Position numbers and translations under genes: made by a program
NCBI GenBank assembly: GCA_936920625.1
Contig: CAKZHC010000037.1
Span: 29,152 to 93,151, forward strand
From: an uncultured Enterobacteriaceae bacterium
GTDB lineage: Bacteria; Pseudomonadota; Gammaproteobacteria; Enterobacterales; Enterobacteriaceae
Direction: 5' to 3'
DNA: 64,000 bases
The notes under the pieces: generated by a model
Told to the model about the DNA's origin: nothing
Databases searched by the model: none
Seen by the model: the letters and a program-made list of their open reading frames with translations, nothing else
Part shown: positions 1-9,061 of the stretch, one piece after another
Layout: each line of letters begins with the position of its first letter
Position numbering within the stretch: the first letter of the stretch is position 1

Positions 1-88
1 TATTGAGCGCGTGGGTCAGCTAGCCTGTGAAATGTCAGGGCTTCCCGCAGGAGTCATTCAGTCTGACTTTCAGAATGAGGATAAATAA
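1..88 (+). CDS. C-terminal end of an unidentified protein (partial)
   Basis: An open frame enters from the left edge in the frame starting at base 2 and ends with TAA at 86-88, giving 28 residues that include the stretches GQLACEMSGLPAGV and IQSDFQNEDK. It precedes yhjD on the same strand by about 100 bp. I do not recognise the family; it does not match the end of YihX or of a LysR regulator as I recall them. Only the reading frame and the shared direction with the next gene support it. Confidence 0.45.
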   Translation, partial: IERVGQLACEMSGLPAGVIQSDFQNEDK

Positions 89-197
89 GTATGAATCAGA
101 TTTTTAGTACTGATAACAGGCCTGAACATGCTAGCTATACTTTACTTTCAGATACGATCACTCTCAGATACGACTGTAAGTAAAGGAAACCGTGTTG

Positions 198-1166
198 ATG
201 ACGGACAAGCGCCACCGGTCTGACGACAAAACACCACATAATTCTGTTATTACAGCAGGTAACCGGTTGGCAGACAACTATGCCAGCTGGATTACACGCC
301 GGGTAAGCCGATTTAAGGCAATGCCCGCAGTTGCACACTTTATCCGTACCAGTGAGCGTTTTAATGATCGCATGGGTAGTCAGTTTGGTGCTGCTATCAC
401 CTATTTTTCTTTTCTTTCGATAATCCCTGTTTTAATGGTGTTGTTCGCCGCTGTTGGGTTTGTGCTGGCTTCTCATCCCAGTTTACTGGCAGAATTATTT
501 ACTAAAATTGCCGATAACATCAGCGATCCAGCTCTGGCAGATACGATAAAGAATACGGTAAAAACAGCTGTATATCAGCGAACAACGGTAGGTCTGACCG
601 GCCTGCTGGTAGCGCTTTACTCAGGCATTAGCTGGATGGGGAATCTGCGTGAAGCGATTCGTGCTCAGTTCCGTGATGTCTGGGAGCGCAAGCCTCAGGA
701 TCAAGAGAAGCTGTGGCGCAAATACCTGCGCGATTTGATATCGTTAGCTGGTTTAATGCTGGCACTGATTATCACTCTGTCGCTGACGTCCGTGGCCGGT
801 GCAGCACAATATACAATTGTTACAAAGCTGGGGCTTAATCATGTTGAGTGGTTGCGCCCGGCCCTCACACTGGTTGCTACTGCTATTTCGGTCTCTGCTA
901 ATTTCTTGTTATTTTTATGGATTTTCTGGATACTGCCGCGCCATCAACCCTGTAGAAAAGCACTATTCCGTGGTACCCTGCTAGCCGCTATAGGTTTTGA
1001 GGTGATTAAATTCATCATGACGCTGACTCTTCCTAAGCTGGCCTCCTCCCCCTCTGGAGCCGTTTTTGGTTCTGTACTGGGCCTGATGGCTTTTTTCTAT
1101 CTATTTGCCAGACTGACGCTATTTTGTGCCGCCTGGATAGCTACAGCGCCATACAATAAACAGTAA
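198..1166 (+). CDS. yhjD: inner membrane protein YhjD (BrkB/YihY family)
   Basis: This is an integral inner-membrane protein of the YihY/BrkB family, and it is closer to E. coli YhjD than to YihY. The diagnostic stretch RFNDRMGSQFGAAITYFSFL and the C-terminal SVLGLMAFFYLFARLTLFC segment are nearly the same as in YhjD. Several long hydrophobic segments are visible. The molecular function is not settled; YhjD has been linked to tolerance of altered lipopolysaccharide in E. coli (recalled). Start choice is uncertain: ATG at 198 is used here, but GTG at 192 sits better spaced behind the AAAGGAA at 182-188. The gene ends convergently with sbp, a neighbour it does not have in E. coli. Confidence 0.88.
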   Translation: MTDKRHRSDDKTPHNSVITAGNRLADNYASWITRRVSRFKAMPAVAHFIRTSERFNDRMGSQFGAAITYFSFLSIIPVLMVLFAAVGFVLASHPSLLAELFTKIADNISDPALADTIKNTVKTAVYQRTTVGLTGLLVALYSGISWMGNLREAIRAQFRDVWERKPQDQEKLWRKYLRDLISLAGLMLALIITLSLTSVAGAAQYTIVTKLGLNHVEWLRPALTLVATAISVSANFLLFLWIFWILPRHQPCRKALFRGTLLAAIGFEVIKFIMTLTLPKLASSPSGAVFGSVLGLMAFFYLFARLTLFCAAWIATAPYNKQ

Positions 1167-1219
1167 AAACCAGATCCTGTGGTGTAACTTTTCTTAATGG
1201 CAGTAACTGTCCGTCAAAA

Positions 1220-1240
1220 ACAAAATGGTAGCGCTACCTG
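1220..1240. terminator. perfect 12-bp palindrome between convergent yhjD and sbp, possible weak terminator
   Basis: GGTAGCGCTACC at 1227-1238 is a perfect palindrome in the 83-bp gap between the two converging genes. On the minus strand it is followed by ATTTTGTTTTT, so it could act as a short terminator for sbp. The shape also resembles a LacI-family operator, but nothing around it needs one. Confidence 0.35.
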
Positions 1241-1249
1241 CCATAATTA

Positions 1250-2251
1250 TTATGGCTTCATCACCTGATCATAAGTGCCACCCCTTGCAAAATGGATTTT
1301 TTGGGCTTTCGCCCATCCGCCAAACTTTCCGTCTACCGTGAATAGCCGCACTGGTGCAAACACATCCTCATACTGTTTCATAATGGCTGGTTCACGGGGA
1401 CGATAAAAGTTCCTAGCTGCAATCGCCTGGCCCGCTGGCGAATAAAGGTATGAAAGATACTCCTCAGCGACGCTTCTGGTACCATGCCGGTCAACCACTT
1501 TATCGACGACAGCAACTGTTGGTTCTGCCAGGATAGACTCTTTCGGCATTATGATGTCGAATTTATCCCTGCCACCCGGCAATTTATGCAGTACTGTGAA
1601 GGCTTCACTCTCCCAGGCAATGAGCACATCACCCAGACCGCGTTCGATAAACGTGTTAACTGCGCCCCGTGCCCCCGAATCCTGCACCTGAACATTCTTA
1701 TATAATGCCCGTACAAAGGCTAACGCCTTATTCCAGTCCCCATTATTACTATCCAGCCCATAGCCCCAGGCGGCCAGATAGTTCCAGCGGGCTCCGCCAG
1801 AGGTTTTTGGATTCGGATTGATAACAGCAATACCGGGTTTGATGAGATCATCCCAGTCATAGATCTGCCTGGGGTTGCCTTTTCGTACAAGAAATACAAT
1901 AGTTGAAGTATAAGGTGCGGAGTTATTCGGCAGACGTGTAATCCACGGTCTAGTAATGCGCTGGCGCTCAGCAATGCTATCCACATCCGATTGTAGCGCC
2001 AGGGTAACCACATCTGCACGAATACCGTTTATAACAGAAGTTGCCTGCCGGCCTGAACCACCGTGAGACTGGTGGACGGTGACAATATCTCCACTCTTCT
2101 GTTTATAGTACGCCGCAAAAACGCTGTTATACTGCTGGTAGAACTCACGTGTGGAGTCGTATGAAACATTCAGCAGACTGATATTCTTCGCCGACGCATT
2201 TGCGCAGACCAGTAGCAGAATGACATTAACACACCACATTTTCATCATCAC
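1250..2251 (-). CDS. sbp: periplasmic sulfate-binding protein Sbp
   Basis: This is the sulfate-binding protein that delivers sulfate (and thiosulfate) to the CysTWA importer for cysteine synthesis. It has 333 residues against 329 in E. coli. A signal peptide covers about residues 1-21, ending NASA before KNISLLNVSYD. The SulP-binding signatures QSHGGSGRQATSVINGI and NPKTSGGARWNYLAAWGYG are present. The start is ambiguous within MMMKMW, which has four methionines. It lies 127 bp downstream of pfkA in the same direction, the fieF-pfkA-sbp order of E. coli. No lesion is visible, and with the damaged taurine operon in this window it may be the main sulfur entry route. Confidence 0.95.
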   Translation of the reverse strand: MMMKMWCVNVILLLVCANASAKNISLLNVSYDSTREFYQQYNSVFAAYYKQKSGDIVTVHQSHGGSGRQATSVINGIRADVVTLALQSDVDSIAERQRITRPWITRLPNNSAPYTSTIVFLVRKGNPRQIYDWDDLIKPGIAVINPNPKTSGGARWNYLAAWGYGLDSNNGDWNKALAFVRALYKNVQVQDSGARGAVNTFIERGLGDVLIAWESEAFTVLHKLPGGRDKFDIIMPKESILAEPTVAVVDKVVDRHGTRSVAEEYLSYLYSPAGQAIAARNFYRPREPAIMKQYEDVFAPVRLFTVDGKFGGWAKAQKIHFARGGTYDQVMKP

Positions 2252-2377
2252 CCTCTCCGGATAGATTCCTGGTCAGAGGGTGGCACAGAGTTATACGAAT
2301 TTTAAAGAATTAAAAAGTCGTATTAATAGCCAAAAAGAATATTAGAAACTGATAAATATATGTTTGCCTTTTAAGAC

Positions 2378-3340
2378 TTAATAAAGTTTTTTCGCCGTCT
2401 CAAGCCAGTCACTTTTGAAGGGACGCTTCATATTCTCTATAGCATCAATAATGTCATGATGTACCAGTTTCTCGTTCTGGATACCCACGCAACGTCCTCC
2501 GTAACCTTGTAACAGCAGTTCGATAGCATACGCTCCCATGCGTGATGCCAGAATACGATCATAAGCGACAGGCGGACCTCCACGCTGGATGTGGCCTAAC
2601 ACAGTTGCTCGAGTTTCACGCTTGGTCTCTGATTCAATATAATGTGCTAGTGCATTCACATCACACAAGTTTTCGGTAATTGCCACAATTGCATGCTTTT
2701 TACCTTTAGATATGCCCGCCTTTATCTCAACCACCAGCTCCTCGCGCGTGTAGTCAATCTCCGGTACAACGATGAATTCACAGCCGCCAGCAATAGCCGC
2801 TGCCAGTGTTAAATCGCCACAGCGGCGCCCCATCATCTCTACAATCGAAATTCGCTGATGGGAGGAGGAAGTATCCCGCAGACGATCAATCGCCTGCACA
2901 GCGGTTTCCAGCGCGGTGAAATAACCTATAGTGTAATCAGTTCCGGCGACGTCGTTGTCGATTGTACCTGGCAGGCCGATGCAGGGAAATCCCATTTCTG
3001 TTAGTCGTTTGGCCCCAAGATAAGAGCCATCGCCACCAATCACCACCAGTGCATCAAGACCGTGCTTTTTCATATTATCAATAGTCACCGATCGCACTTC
3101 TTCGCGTCGAAATTCTGGAAATCGCGCTGAACCAAGAAAAGTGCCGCCCCGGTTGATCATATCTGAGACACTATAGCGATCCAGTTTGGTCATACGGTCT
3201 TCATACAGACCCAGATAACCATCATAAATGCCAAAAACCTCCAGCCTTTCACTCAAAGCAGCCCGTACAACCCCCCGAATAGCAGCGTTCATCCCTGGCG
3301 CATCGCCACCACTTGTCAGTACTCCAATTTTTTTTATCAT
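2378..3340 (-). CDS. pfkA: ATP-dependent 6-phosphofructokinase isozyme I
   Basis: This enzyme phosphorylates fructose 6-phosphate to fructose 1,6-bisphosphate, the committed step of glycolysis, as a cytosolic homotetramer. The product is 320 residues, exactly the E. coli length, from the ATG giving MIKKIGVLTSGGDAPGMNAA. An upstream in-frame ATG at 3358 would add six residues but the internal start has the better AGAGG ribosome site. Visible hallmarks are the ATP-binding GGDAPGMNAAIRG loop, GGDGS at 102-106, the catalytic PGTIDNDV segment with the Asp at 128, and the substrate-binding EMMGRRCGD. No lesion is seen. Confidence 0.97.
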   Translation of the reverse strand: MIKKIGVLTSGGDAPGMNAAIRGVVRAALSERLEVFGIYDGYLGLYEDRMTKLDRYSVSDMINRGGTFLGSARFPEFRREEVRSVTIDNMKKHGLDALVVIGGDGSYLGAKRLTEMGFPCIGLPGTIDNDVAGTDYTIGYFTALETAVQAIDRLRDTSSSHQRISIVEMMGRRCGDLTLAAAIAGGCEFIVVPEIDYTREELVVEIKAGISKGKKHAIVAITENLCDVNALAHYIESETKRETRATVLGHIQRGGPPVAYDRILASRMGAYAIELLLQGYGGRCVGIQNEKLVHHDIIDAIENMKRPFKSDWLETAKKLY

Positions 3341-3385
3341 GACAACCTCTGAACTCAACGCAGATCAACCAAAATATGGCAGCAG

Positions 3386-3397
3386 TGAATCATTTTA
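3386..3397 (+). promoter_or_regulatory. possible Cra (FruR) operator upstream of pfkA
   Basis: TGAATCATTTTA at 3386-3397 resembles the Cra consensus, an imperfect palindrome of the type TGAAACGTTTCA. It lies 46 bp before the pfkA start, and Cra represses pfkA in E. coli. The match is only partial (good left half-site, weak right half-site). Confidence 0.3.
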
Positions 3398-3539
3398 ATA
3401 TACGAGCACAAGCACCTTCGACGGGAATAATGTTTCGGGTGCTTAAGAGGCGTTGACTAAAGCCTGCATCAGTTACCGATTATTTCATTTAGCATTATTA
3501 TACCGCTTCAACAAAAACATCCCTGATAACTGTTGTTGA

Positions 3540-4445
3540 TTAAAACATACTGTGCTGCTGGCGCTCTGTTGCAACCACTGAACTGGGATCAACATGAATA
3601 ATGATGTCAGAACCGGGAAACTTGTTTAACAAAGCCTGTTCCACCTGATCTGCAACCCCGTGCGCTTCGACCAGCGGTAACTGGTCATCCATTTCCAGAT
3701 GCAGCTGTATAAAACGCGTTGGCCCCGATTTACGAGTACGAAGTTGATGTGCCCCCCTGACACCAGGCCAACCGGCTACTAGTTCAGCAATATCCCGCCG
3801 CTCATGTTCTGGCAGAGCCTGATCAAGTAAAGCCTGCACTGCTTCGTACCCCATGCGCAGCGCGCTAATCAAGATATAAACACCAATAGCCAGTGCAAAT
3901 ATCGCATCAGCCCTGTAAAAGCCGAACCAGCTTAATATCAGTGCGATGAGGATTGCACTATTTATCATGACATCGGACTGATAATGCAGCATATCGGCTC
4001 GCACTGCCTGACTTTGGGTATTTTTCACCACCCAGTACTGAAAGGCGACCAATAACAGAGTGCACGTTAAAGCAATCAGCGTCACCGTTACGCCCACGCC
4101 TGTACCATGCATCGCCTCGGCGGGCGCGAAAAGGCGTTTCAATCCACTGAGAAACAGAAATAATGCCGCGCCAGTGATAAACATACTTTGCGCCAGCGCT
4201 GCCAAAGATTCCGCTTTGCCGTGGCCAAAGGTATGGCCGGAATCAGCAGGTTGCAGCGAAAAGCGCACTACCATTAAATTAGCTAGCGATGCTGCAATAT
4301 CGACCAGAGAATCTACCAGTGAAGCCAGCATACTAACCGAGCTGGTATACCACCATGCAAAAATTTTCAGGAATAACAGACTGACAGCCATTATTGATGC
4401 AGCTATCGTGGCCCGACTCACCCACCTTTGGTAAAATTGATCCAT
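3540..4445 (-). CDS. fieF: cation-efflux pump FieF (CDF family, Zn/Fe exporter)
   Basis: This is a proton-coupled exporter of zinc and ferrous iron in the inner membrane, homodimeric, of the cation diffusion facilitator family. It has 301 residues against 300 in E. coli. The transport-site pairs are visible: Asp45 and Asp49 in LVDSLVDIAAS, and His154 and Asp158 in HYQSDVMIN. The HGKAES motif and the C-terminal cytoplasmic domain with its metal-binding histidines (IIIHVDPSS) are intact. In E. coli cpxP lies immediately upstream; no cpxP-like sequence is seen here. With zntA frameshifted, this may be the remaining zinc exporter in the window. Confidence 0.95.
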   Translation of the reverse strand: MDQFYQRWVSRATIAASIMAVSLLFLKIFAWWYTSSVSMLASLVDSLVDIAASLANLMVVRFSLQPADSGHTFGHGKAESLAALAQSMFITGAALFLFLSGLKRLFAPAEAMHGTGVGVTVTLIALTCTLLLVAFQYWVVKNTQSQAVRADMLHYQSDVMINSAILIALILSWFGFYRADAIFALAIGVYILISALRMGYEAVQALLDQALPEHERRDIAELVAGWPGVRGAHQLRTRKSGPTRFIQLHLEMDDQLPLVEAHGVADQVEQALLNKFPGSDIIIHVDPSSVVATERQQHSMF

Positions 4446-5577
4446 AGTTACATTCCCCTCAGCAGAAGATCCCGATGCAAAGAAGTTTAACAGGAAATGA
4501 TCTTAATGTGCTGCTACTGACAGGCATAATCGTCATTTATGACATTATAGCATAGCGTGGCCAGATTGCTGATTTACGCATTGGGGGGCGGCATGCATCT
4601 TTTTTGTCAGTATTTTCTCATACTGGCATCATGTTGCTGCCGATAGTGCGGGTTCTGATGACCGGCTGGTGCGAAGCAGCCTATGTCTGCTGACACCCGA
4701 TTGGTGAATAGATGAAAGTCAGGCCTTCTGCCAGACATTATTTTAATGTGAGTTTCGCTACGCACAGTGCCTGTAAAATCAAGGATGATATAATATTATG
4801 TTAATATAAAGAAACTAACTGATAACCACCCATATTGCTTAAGCCTTTGCAGGGCATAATAACCAGCCGATTCTGTAACATTTTACATACAAGTCCAAAT
4901 TTGATCTCTGAGTTAATAGCCATAAGTACCTTCACTTTTGCAGAAATATAGATCGCGGAATAATACTGTCCGGTTATATTGTTATATCCTAATACAGTAG
5001 GCATAGCGTTAGTCTGGAGCACAGTAGCTGGCTGGCAGTTTTATGTATGAGAAAACGAATATTGTTTAGTGAAAATTGTATTATTACGTGGGAATGATAT
5101 AAGGTCTCTGTTATTAAAAATCCATTGCCCCTGTGGATGGATAATTTTAACATAAATATGGTTAGTGAAAGCGTCAAAGACAATAACAGCAAACATAAAT
5201 CCTTCTTGAGTTATGGAAATCGTGTTTATTGCGAAAAATCATCCTCTGGTACTACTTTGATCACAGTTACGACATAAAACCATAAATATTGATAATAAAT
5301 ATAATATAGTAATAACGTTTAAATGTGTCGTAATTCTACAAATAATACAATGTGCGATGCCTGTTACAAATCACAGTAGCTTGCATGAGTTACCAACACT
5401 ATGTTTAATATAATATCTGGCAGCATAAAGGTAAATTCTGACAGCAAATTAAACAGATTCGTTGTCATATTACTATGCCCTCACCTAAACTATTTACTGT
5501 GTTATGGATTTCTGTCACTTAATGTAAATCAGATTCCTTTACCTCTGAGTGGTATAATCTGAATTTAAGGAAAAAAT
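4446..5577. other. 1.1-kb AT-rich stretch without a recognisable gene
   Basis: This stretch separates fieF (minus) from yhhN (plus). These genes are not neighbours in E. coli, so a rearrangement join probably lies here. Only short open frames occur (for example 4801-5022 and 4989-5192 on minus) and they lack ribosome sites and recognisable motifs. No cpxP, cpxR or other remnant could be identified. The last ~100 bp probably carry the yhhN promoter. Confidence 0.6.
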
Positions 5578-6204
5578 ATGGTCTGGTCTTTTTTGGCGGT
5601 TCTGTTTTCCGGCTGGCTCTACGTCGATGCTTCTTATCGGGGGCCTGAGTGGCAACGCCGGCTTTTTAAGCCCGTTACATTGTTATTACTGCTAAGTCTG
5701 GCCTGGCAAGCTCCATTAATACACACTACCCAATACCTCATATTGACTGGGCTGCTCATCACACTGGCTGGTGATGCACTAATGCTGCTACCCCAGAAAC
5801 ATCTTTTGTACGCTATTGGCGCATTTTTCCTCTGCCATCTGCTCTATACAATATACTTCATGAGTACAAAAACGCCGGTTTTTTTCTGGCCGATTCCGCT
5901 AGTGCTAGTTCTCATTGGCGCATTCTTAATCAGCATCACCTGGAATCAACTGGAAGCTCTTCGCTGGCCGGTCTGTACCTATATCTGCATGACGCTGTTA
6001 ATGGTCTGGATTGCGACTGGTAACTACCTCGTTCACCCTGCTAGTCATAGCCTTTCAGTCAGTATTGGCGCGTTGTTACTCTTGTTAAATGTAATTTTCT
6101 GGCTCTTCAGCCACTTTCGTCATCGTTTCCCCGCTGATAGCGCACTTATCGCTGCCTGCTATTTTTTTGGCCACTTTATGATTGTGCGTTCGCTTTGGGT
6201 TTAA
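5578..6204 (+). CDS. yhhN: YhhN, TMEM86/lysoplasmalogenase-like membrane protein
   Basis: This multi-spanning inner-membrane protein belongs to the YhhN/TMEM86 family. Animal members hydrolyse lysoplasmalogen; the bacterial role is not established. The product has 208 residues, like E. coli YhhN, with matching VDASYRGPEWQR, GDALMLLP and CYFFGHFMIVRSL stretches and about seven to eight hydrophobic segments. The start ATG has AAGGAA just upstream. The gene order yhhN-zntA-tusA-yhhQ is the same as in E. coli. Confidence 0.93.
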   Translation: MVWSFLAVLFSGWLYVDASYRGPEWQRRLFKPVTLLLLLSLAWQAPLIHTTQYLILTGLLITLAGDALMLLPQKHLLYAIGAFFLCHLLYTIYFMSTKTPVFFWPIPLVLVLIGAFLISITWNQLEALRWPVCTYICMTLLMVWIATGNYLVHPASHSLSVSIGALLLLLNVIFWLFSHFRHRFPADSALIAACYFFGHFMIVRSLWV

Positions 6205-6222
6205 TGTTATTCCCTGACAATA

Positions 6223-6258
6223 ATCCTACACTATGGAGTGGACTCCATAGTGTAGGAT
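6223..6258 (+). promoter_or_regulatory. ZntR-type operator/promoter of zntA: perfect 17-bp inverted repeat
   Basis: Arms ATCCTACACTATGGAGT (6223-6239) and its exact reverse complement (6242-6258) flank a GG centre. The core ACTATGGAGT-GG-ACTCCATAGT copies the E. coli zntA operator layout (ACTCTGGAGT-CG-ACTCCAGAGT, recalled). Candidate promoter boxes are TACACT at 6227-6232 and TAGGAT at 6253-6258, separated by 20 bp. An over-long spacer is the hallmark of MerR-family activated promoters. It lies 52 bp upstream of the zntA start. ZntR itself is not in the window. Confidence 0.85.
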
Positions 6259-6310
6259 AAAAAAACTACGATATTTTATTATCGTTTTTTTATTACGAGA
6301 GGGAGTAACT

Positions 6311-8564
6311 ATGCGAGCATTCGACTGTAACAATTGTGAGTACAACACCAGATCCAGCCAGCATGAATGCTGTTCTGGCACCCCTCCTATACAGAATGCC
6401 ATTACAGCAGCATCTCCTGATTCACTACACTGTGACGTCAAAAACTGCCACAGCAATACCGCTGATATTCAAAATGACAGGCCTTCTGGCACACAACGTC
6501 TTCGCTGGCAAATTAGCGGAATGGATTGTCCTTCCTGTGCACGTAAAATCGAGGCGGCAGCCCTGCAAATTGAAGGCGTAAGTTATGCACAGGTATTGTA
6601 CAGTACCCAAAAGTTGGTCGTTGAAACAACGCAAAATGTCGCCAAACAAATTGAACAGGCACTCGCCGCAGCGGGTTATACGCTAACTCGCGAGGGTATG
6701 AGGGCATCCGCCCAGACCACATCATTCTGGCACAACAATGCACTACTAATAACAATGGTTGCATTGTTGATATGCAGTTCCATTTTAAACTATAGCAACG
6801 CAGTTGCTGGTCAAATTGCTTTCAGTCTTACGACTGTTATCGGGGTTATACCGATAGCCCGTAAGGCATGGATTTCGTTACGTTCCGGTGAGCCTTTCAC
6901 TATTGAATTGTTGATGACTGTTGCCGCTGCTGGTGCGCTTTTAATTGGCGCAATCGCTGAGTCCGCAATGGTTCTGTTCCTGTTTATGATTGGCGAGCGA
7001 CTTGAAGCTCTCGCCGCCGCAAATGCCCGGCGGGGAGTCACTGCTTTAATGACACTTAAACCTGACACGGCGATACGCAGACAACAAGAAGTTCACGAAC
7101 CCGTTGCTGTTAGTGATCTTCAGCCCGGCGATATCATTATTATTCCGCCAGGCGGACGCTTGCCGACTGATGGTAAATTACTCACCCCACACGCCAGTGT
7201 TTGATGAAAGTGCTCTGACAGGAGAGTCTGTGCCTGTTGAACGTCAGGCGGGTGATGCCATTATGGCGGGAATACTCAGTGTTGACGTAATGGCAGAGGT
7301 ATGCGTGACCTCCAGGCCAGGAGAAAGTGCTATTGATCGAATAGTACAACTGATTGAGGAAGCAGAAAATCATCGGGCGCCCGTTGAACGTTTTATCGAT
7401 CGATTCAGCCGTATCTATACGCCAATAATGATGTCACTTGCCTTACTGGTTATGCTGATTCCACCACTGCTACTGGGCCAATCCTGGTATGAATGGCTTT
7501 ATAAAGGATTAACGCTGCTGCTTATTGGCTGCCCATGTGCACTGGTCATCTCCACACCCGCTGCAATCACTTCGGCGCTGGCGACAGCTGCACGTCGGGG
7601 CGTGCTTATCAAAGGTGGTGCGGCTCTGGAACGATTGAGCCAGATTAAGACGCTGGCCTTTGATAAAACCGGCACACTGACCACTGGCCAGCCTGTGGTG
7701 ACTGTGCTGAGACCCAGCGCACAGGGAGGCGAGCAAGAGCTATTGACTCAGGCAGCGGCAGCTGAACAAAACTCTACTCATCCTCTTGCAACAGCAATTG
7801 TTCAGGCGACCAGAGCACAAAATCTTTCCATTCCCCATGCCAGCCATCAACGGGCACTACCAGGCTTGGGAGTTGAAGCAGCAATTGATGGCGCATTAGT
7901 TGCCATCCGCTCACCAAACAGTCTGACTGCAAATTCGCTTGATCTGCCCACATGGCAGCAGGTCCATCTGCTGGAAGGGGAGGGGCAAACTGTAGTGATA
8001 GTGCTGCGGGATGGCCGGGTTTTGGGGCTGATTGCACTGCGTGACAAATTGCGTGATAACGCCCAAAAAGCACTGGCTGAACTCCGCTCATTAGGCCTCG
8101 AGAACATTATGTTAACTGGGGATAACTCGCGCACAGCAGCCACTATCGCCGCCGAACTTAACATCAAGTGGCGCGCTAATTTGCTACCCGCCAGTAAAGT
8201 AAGTGAGGTACAGCGGCTTAATCAACAACGCGCCGTGGCAATGGTTGGTGATGGTATCAATGATGCTCCCGCTATGAAAACCGCTACGATGGGTATTGCC
8301 ATGGGCAGTGGCAGTGATGTTGCGCTGGAAACGGCCAATGCAGCTTTAGCGCACAATCAACTAGAAGCGCTGCCTGTTACCATCCGGCTGGCCCGTGCAA
8401 CCAGGCGCACTATACGCCAGAACATTACCATTGCTCTGGGGCTGAAAGTACTTTTTTTAATTACTTCATTACTAGGTTTTACCGGACTCTGGCTGGCGGT
8501 ACTGGCTGACTCTGGTGCAACAGCCTTGGTAACACTTAATGCACTCAGGTTATTGAGGCGGTGA
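6311..8564 (+). pseudogene. zntA: zntA, Zn/Cd/Pb-exporting P-type ATPase, one-base frameshift
   Basis: ZntA exports Zn2+, Cd2+ and Pb2+ using ATP. The first frame (from ATG 6311, behind a GAGG site) encodes a Cys-rich N-terminus, the GMDCPSCARKIE metal-binding domain, four membrane helices and half of the actuator domain, then stops at TGA 7202-7204. The rest continues one frame over to 8564 with SALTGES, the membrane CPC motif in IGCPCALVIS, the phosphorylated Asp in AFDKTGTLT, and GDGINDAPAM. The join reads HAS then FDESALTGES, so a single extra base near 7199 accounts for everything. All other motifs are intact, which suggests a recent lesion or a sequencing error. Unless corrected, no functional pump is made. 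Confidence 0.9.
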
Positions 8565-8582
8565 ATGTAGTAACCCGTATCG

Positions 8583-8625
8583 AAAGGGGGAACAGTCAGT
8601 TCTGTTATTTCTGTATCCCCTTTTT
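8583..8625 (+). terminator. probable zntA terminator overlapping the tusA 3' end
   Basis: AAAGGGG at 8583-8589 can pair with CCCCTTT at 8617-8623, with a nested AACAG/CTGTT pair between. The 3' arm runs into TTTTTG. It lies in the short gap between the convergent zntA and tusA genes. Confidence 0.45.
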
Positions 8626-8856
8626 GATTATATATTTATAAGGTTTATTTGCGATGTCCTGCCAAAGTAATATATGCCCCATAAAACGACAAAATCCGGG
8701 AATATCCCGGATAGTGGCAGGATCATCTGCGATAATTAACAGTGACTTTCCTTCTGCCATAGAGCGCACAGTTTTACGTACCATCATTACAGGTTCAGGG
8801 CAACGCAGTCCAAGTGCGTTTAAGGTTTCGTCTGCTTCAGGCCAACTATCATTCAT
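8605..8856 (-). CDS. tusA: sulfurtransferase TusA
   Basis: This small cytosolic sulfur carrier takes sulfur from IscS and passes it to TusBCD-TusE-MnmA for the 2-thiouridine of tRNA wobble bases. The product has 83 residues against 81 in E. coli. The active cysteine is Cys19 in LGLRCPEPVMMVRKT, and ADDPATIRDIPGFCRFM is conserved. It runs opposite to zntA and yhhQ, as in E. coli. The ribosome-binding site is weak. The gene looks intact. Confidence 0.95.
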   Translation of the reverse strand: MNDSWPEADETLNALGLRCPEPVMMVRKTVRSMAEGKSLLIIADDPATIRDIPGFCRFMGHILLWQDIANKPYKYIIKKGIQK

Positions 8857-9024
8857 GATGTTTCTATATCTGATGCAAAAAAACCTATTTTACCCTTTGC
8901 CTCTCTCACTGCAACCGTGAAAATTGACCACAATGGTTTGTGCAAAAATTAATCGTTGCATTGAGACAGGTTTCCAGTAAGATGCCACCCCGTATTTTTT
9001 TATACGATAACTGTGCTGCCCCTA

Positions 9025-9053
9025 TGGGTTCCCTTACCCCAAGTTAAAAAGGA
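9025..9053 (+). promoter_or_regulatory. preQ1-I-like riboswitch controlling yhhQ
   Basis: TGGG at 9025-9028 pairs with CCCA at 9038-9041. The loop between them contains TTCCC. An A-rich linker (AGTTAAAAA) then leads to AGGA at 9050-9053, which can pair back to the loop TCC and is also the ribosome-binding site for the ATG at 9062. This H-type pseudoknot with a sequestered ribosome site closely resembles the short translational preQ1-I riboswitch of Thermoanaerobacter tengcongensis (recalled). The downstream gene encodes the queuosine-precursor importer, the expected kind of target. Confidence 0.75.
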
Positions 9054-9061
9054 TATCTATA

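Noticed and set aside
192..1166. Calling the first gene yihY
   Set aside because: The family is the same, but specific segments (RFNDRMGSQFGAAITYFSFL and the C-terminus) match YhjD, not YihY, as recalled.
4801..5192. Two overlapping minus-strand open frames
   Set aside because: No ribosome site, no recognisable motif, AT-rich region where chance frames are common.
7104..7204. Possible programmed frameshift in zntA, like the one reported in E. coli copA
   Set aside because: The site lacks a slippery heptamer and downstream structure that I can see, and the first product would end inside the actuator domain, which is not useful. A simple one-base lesion fits better.
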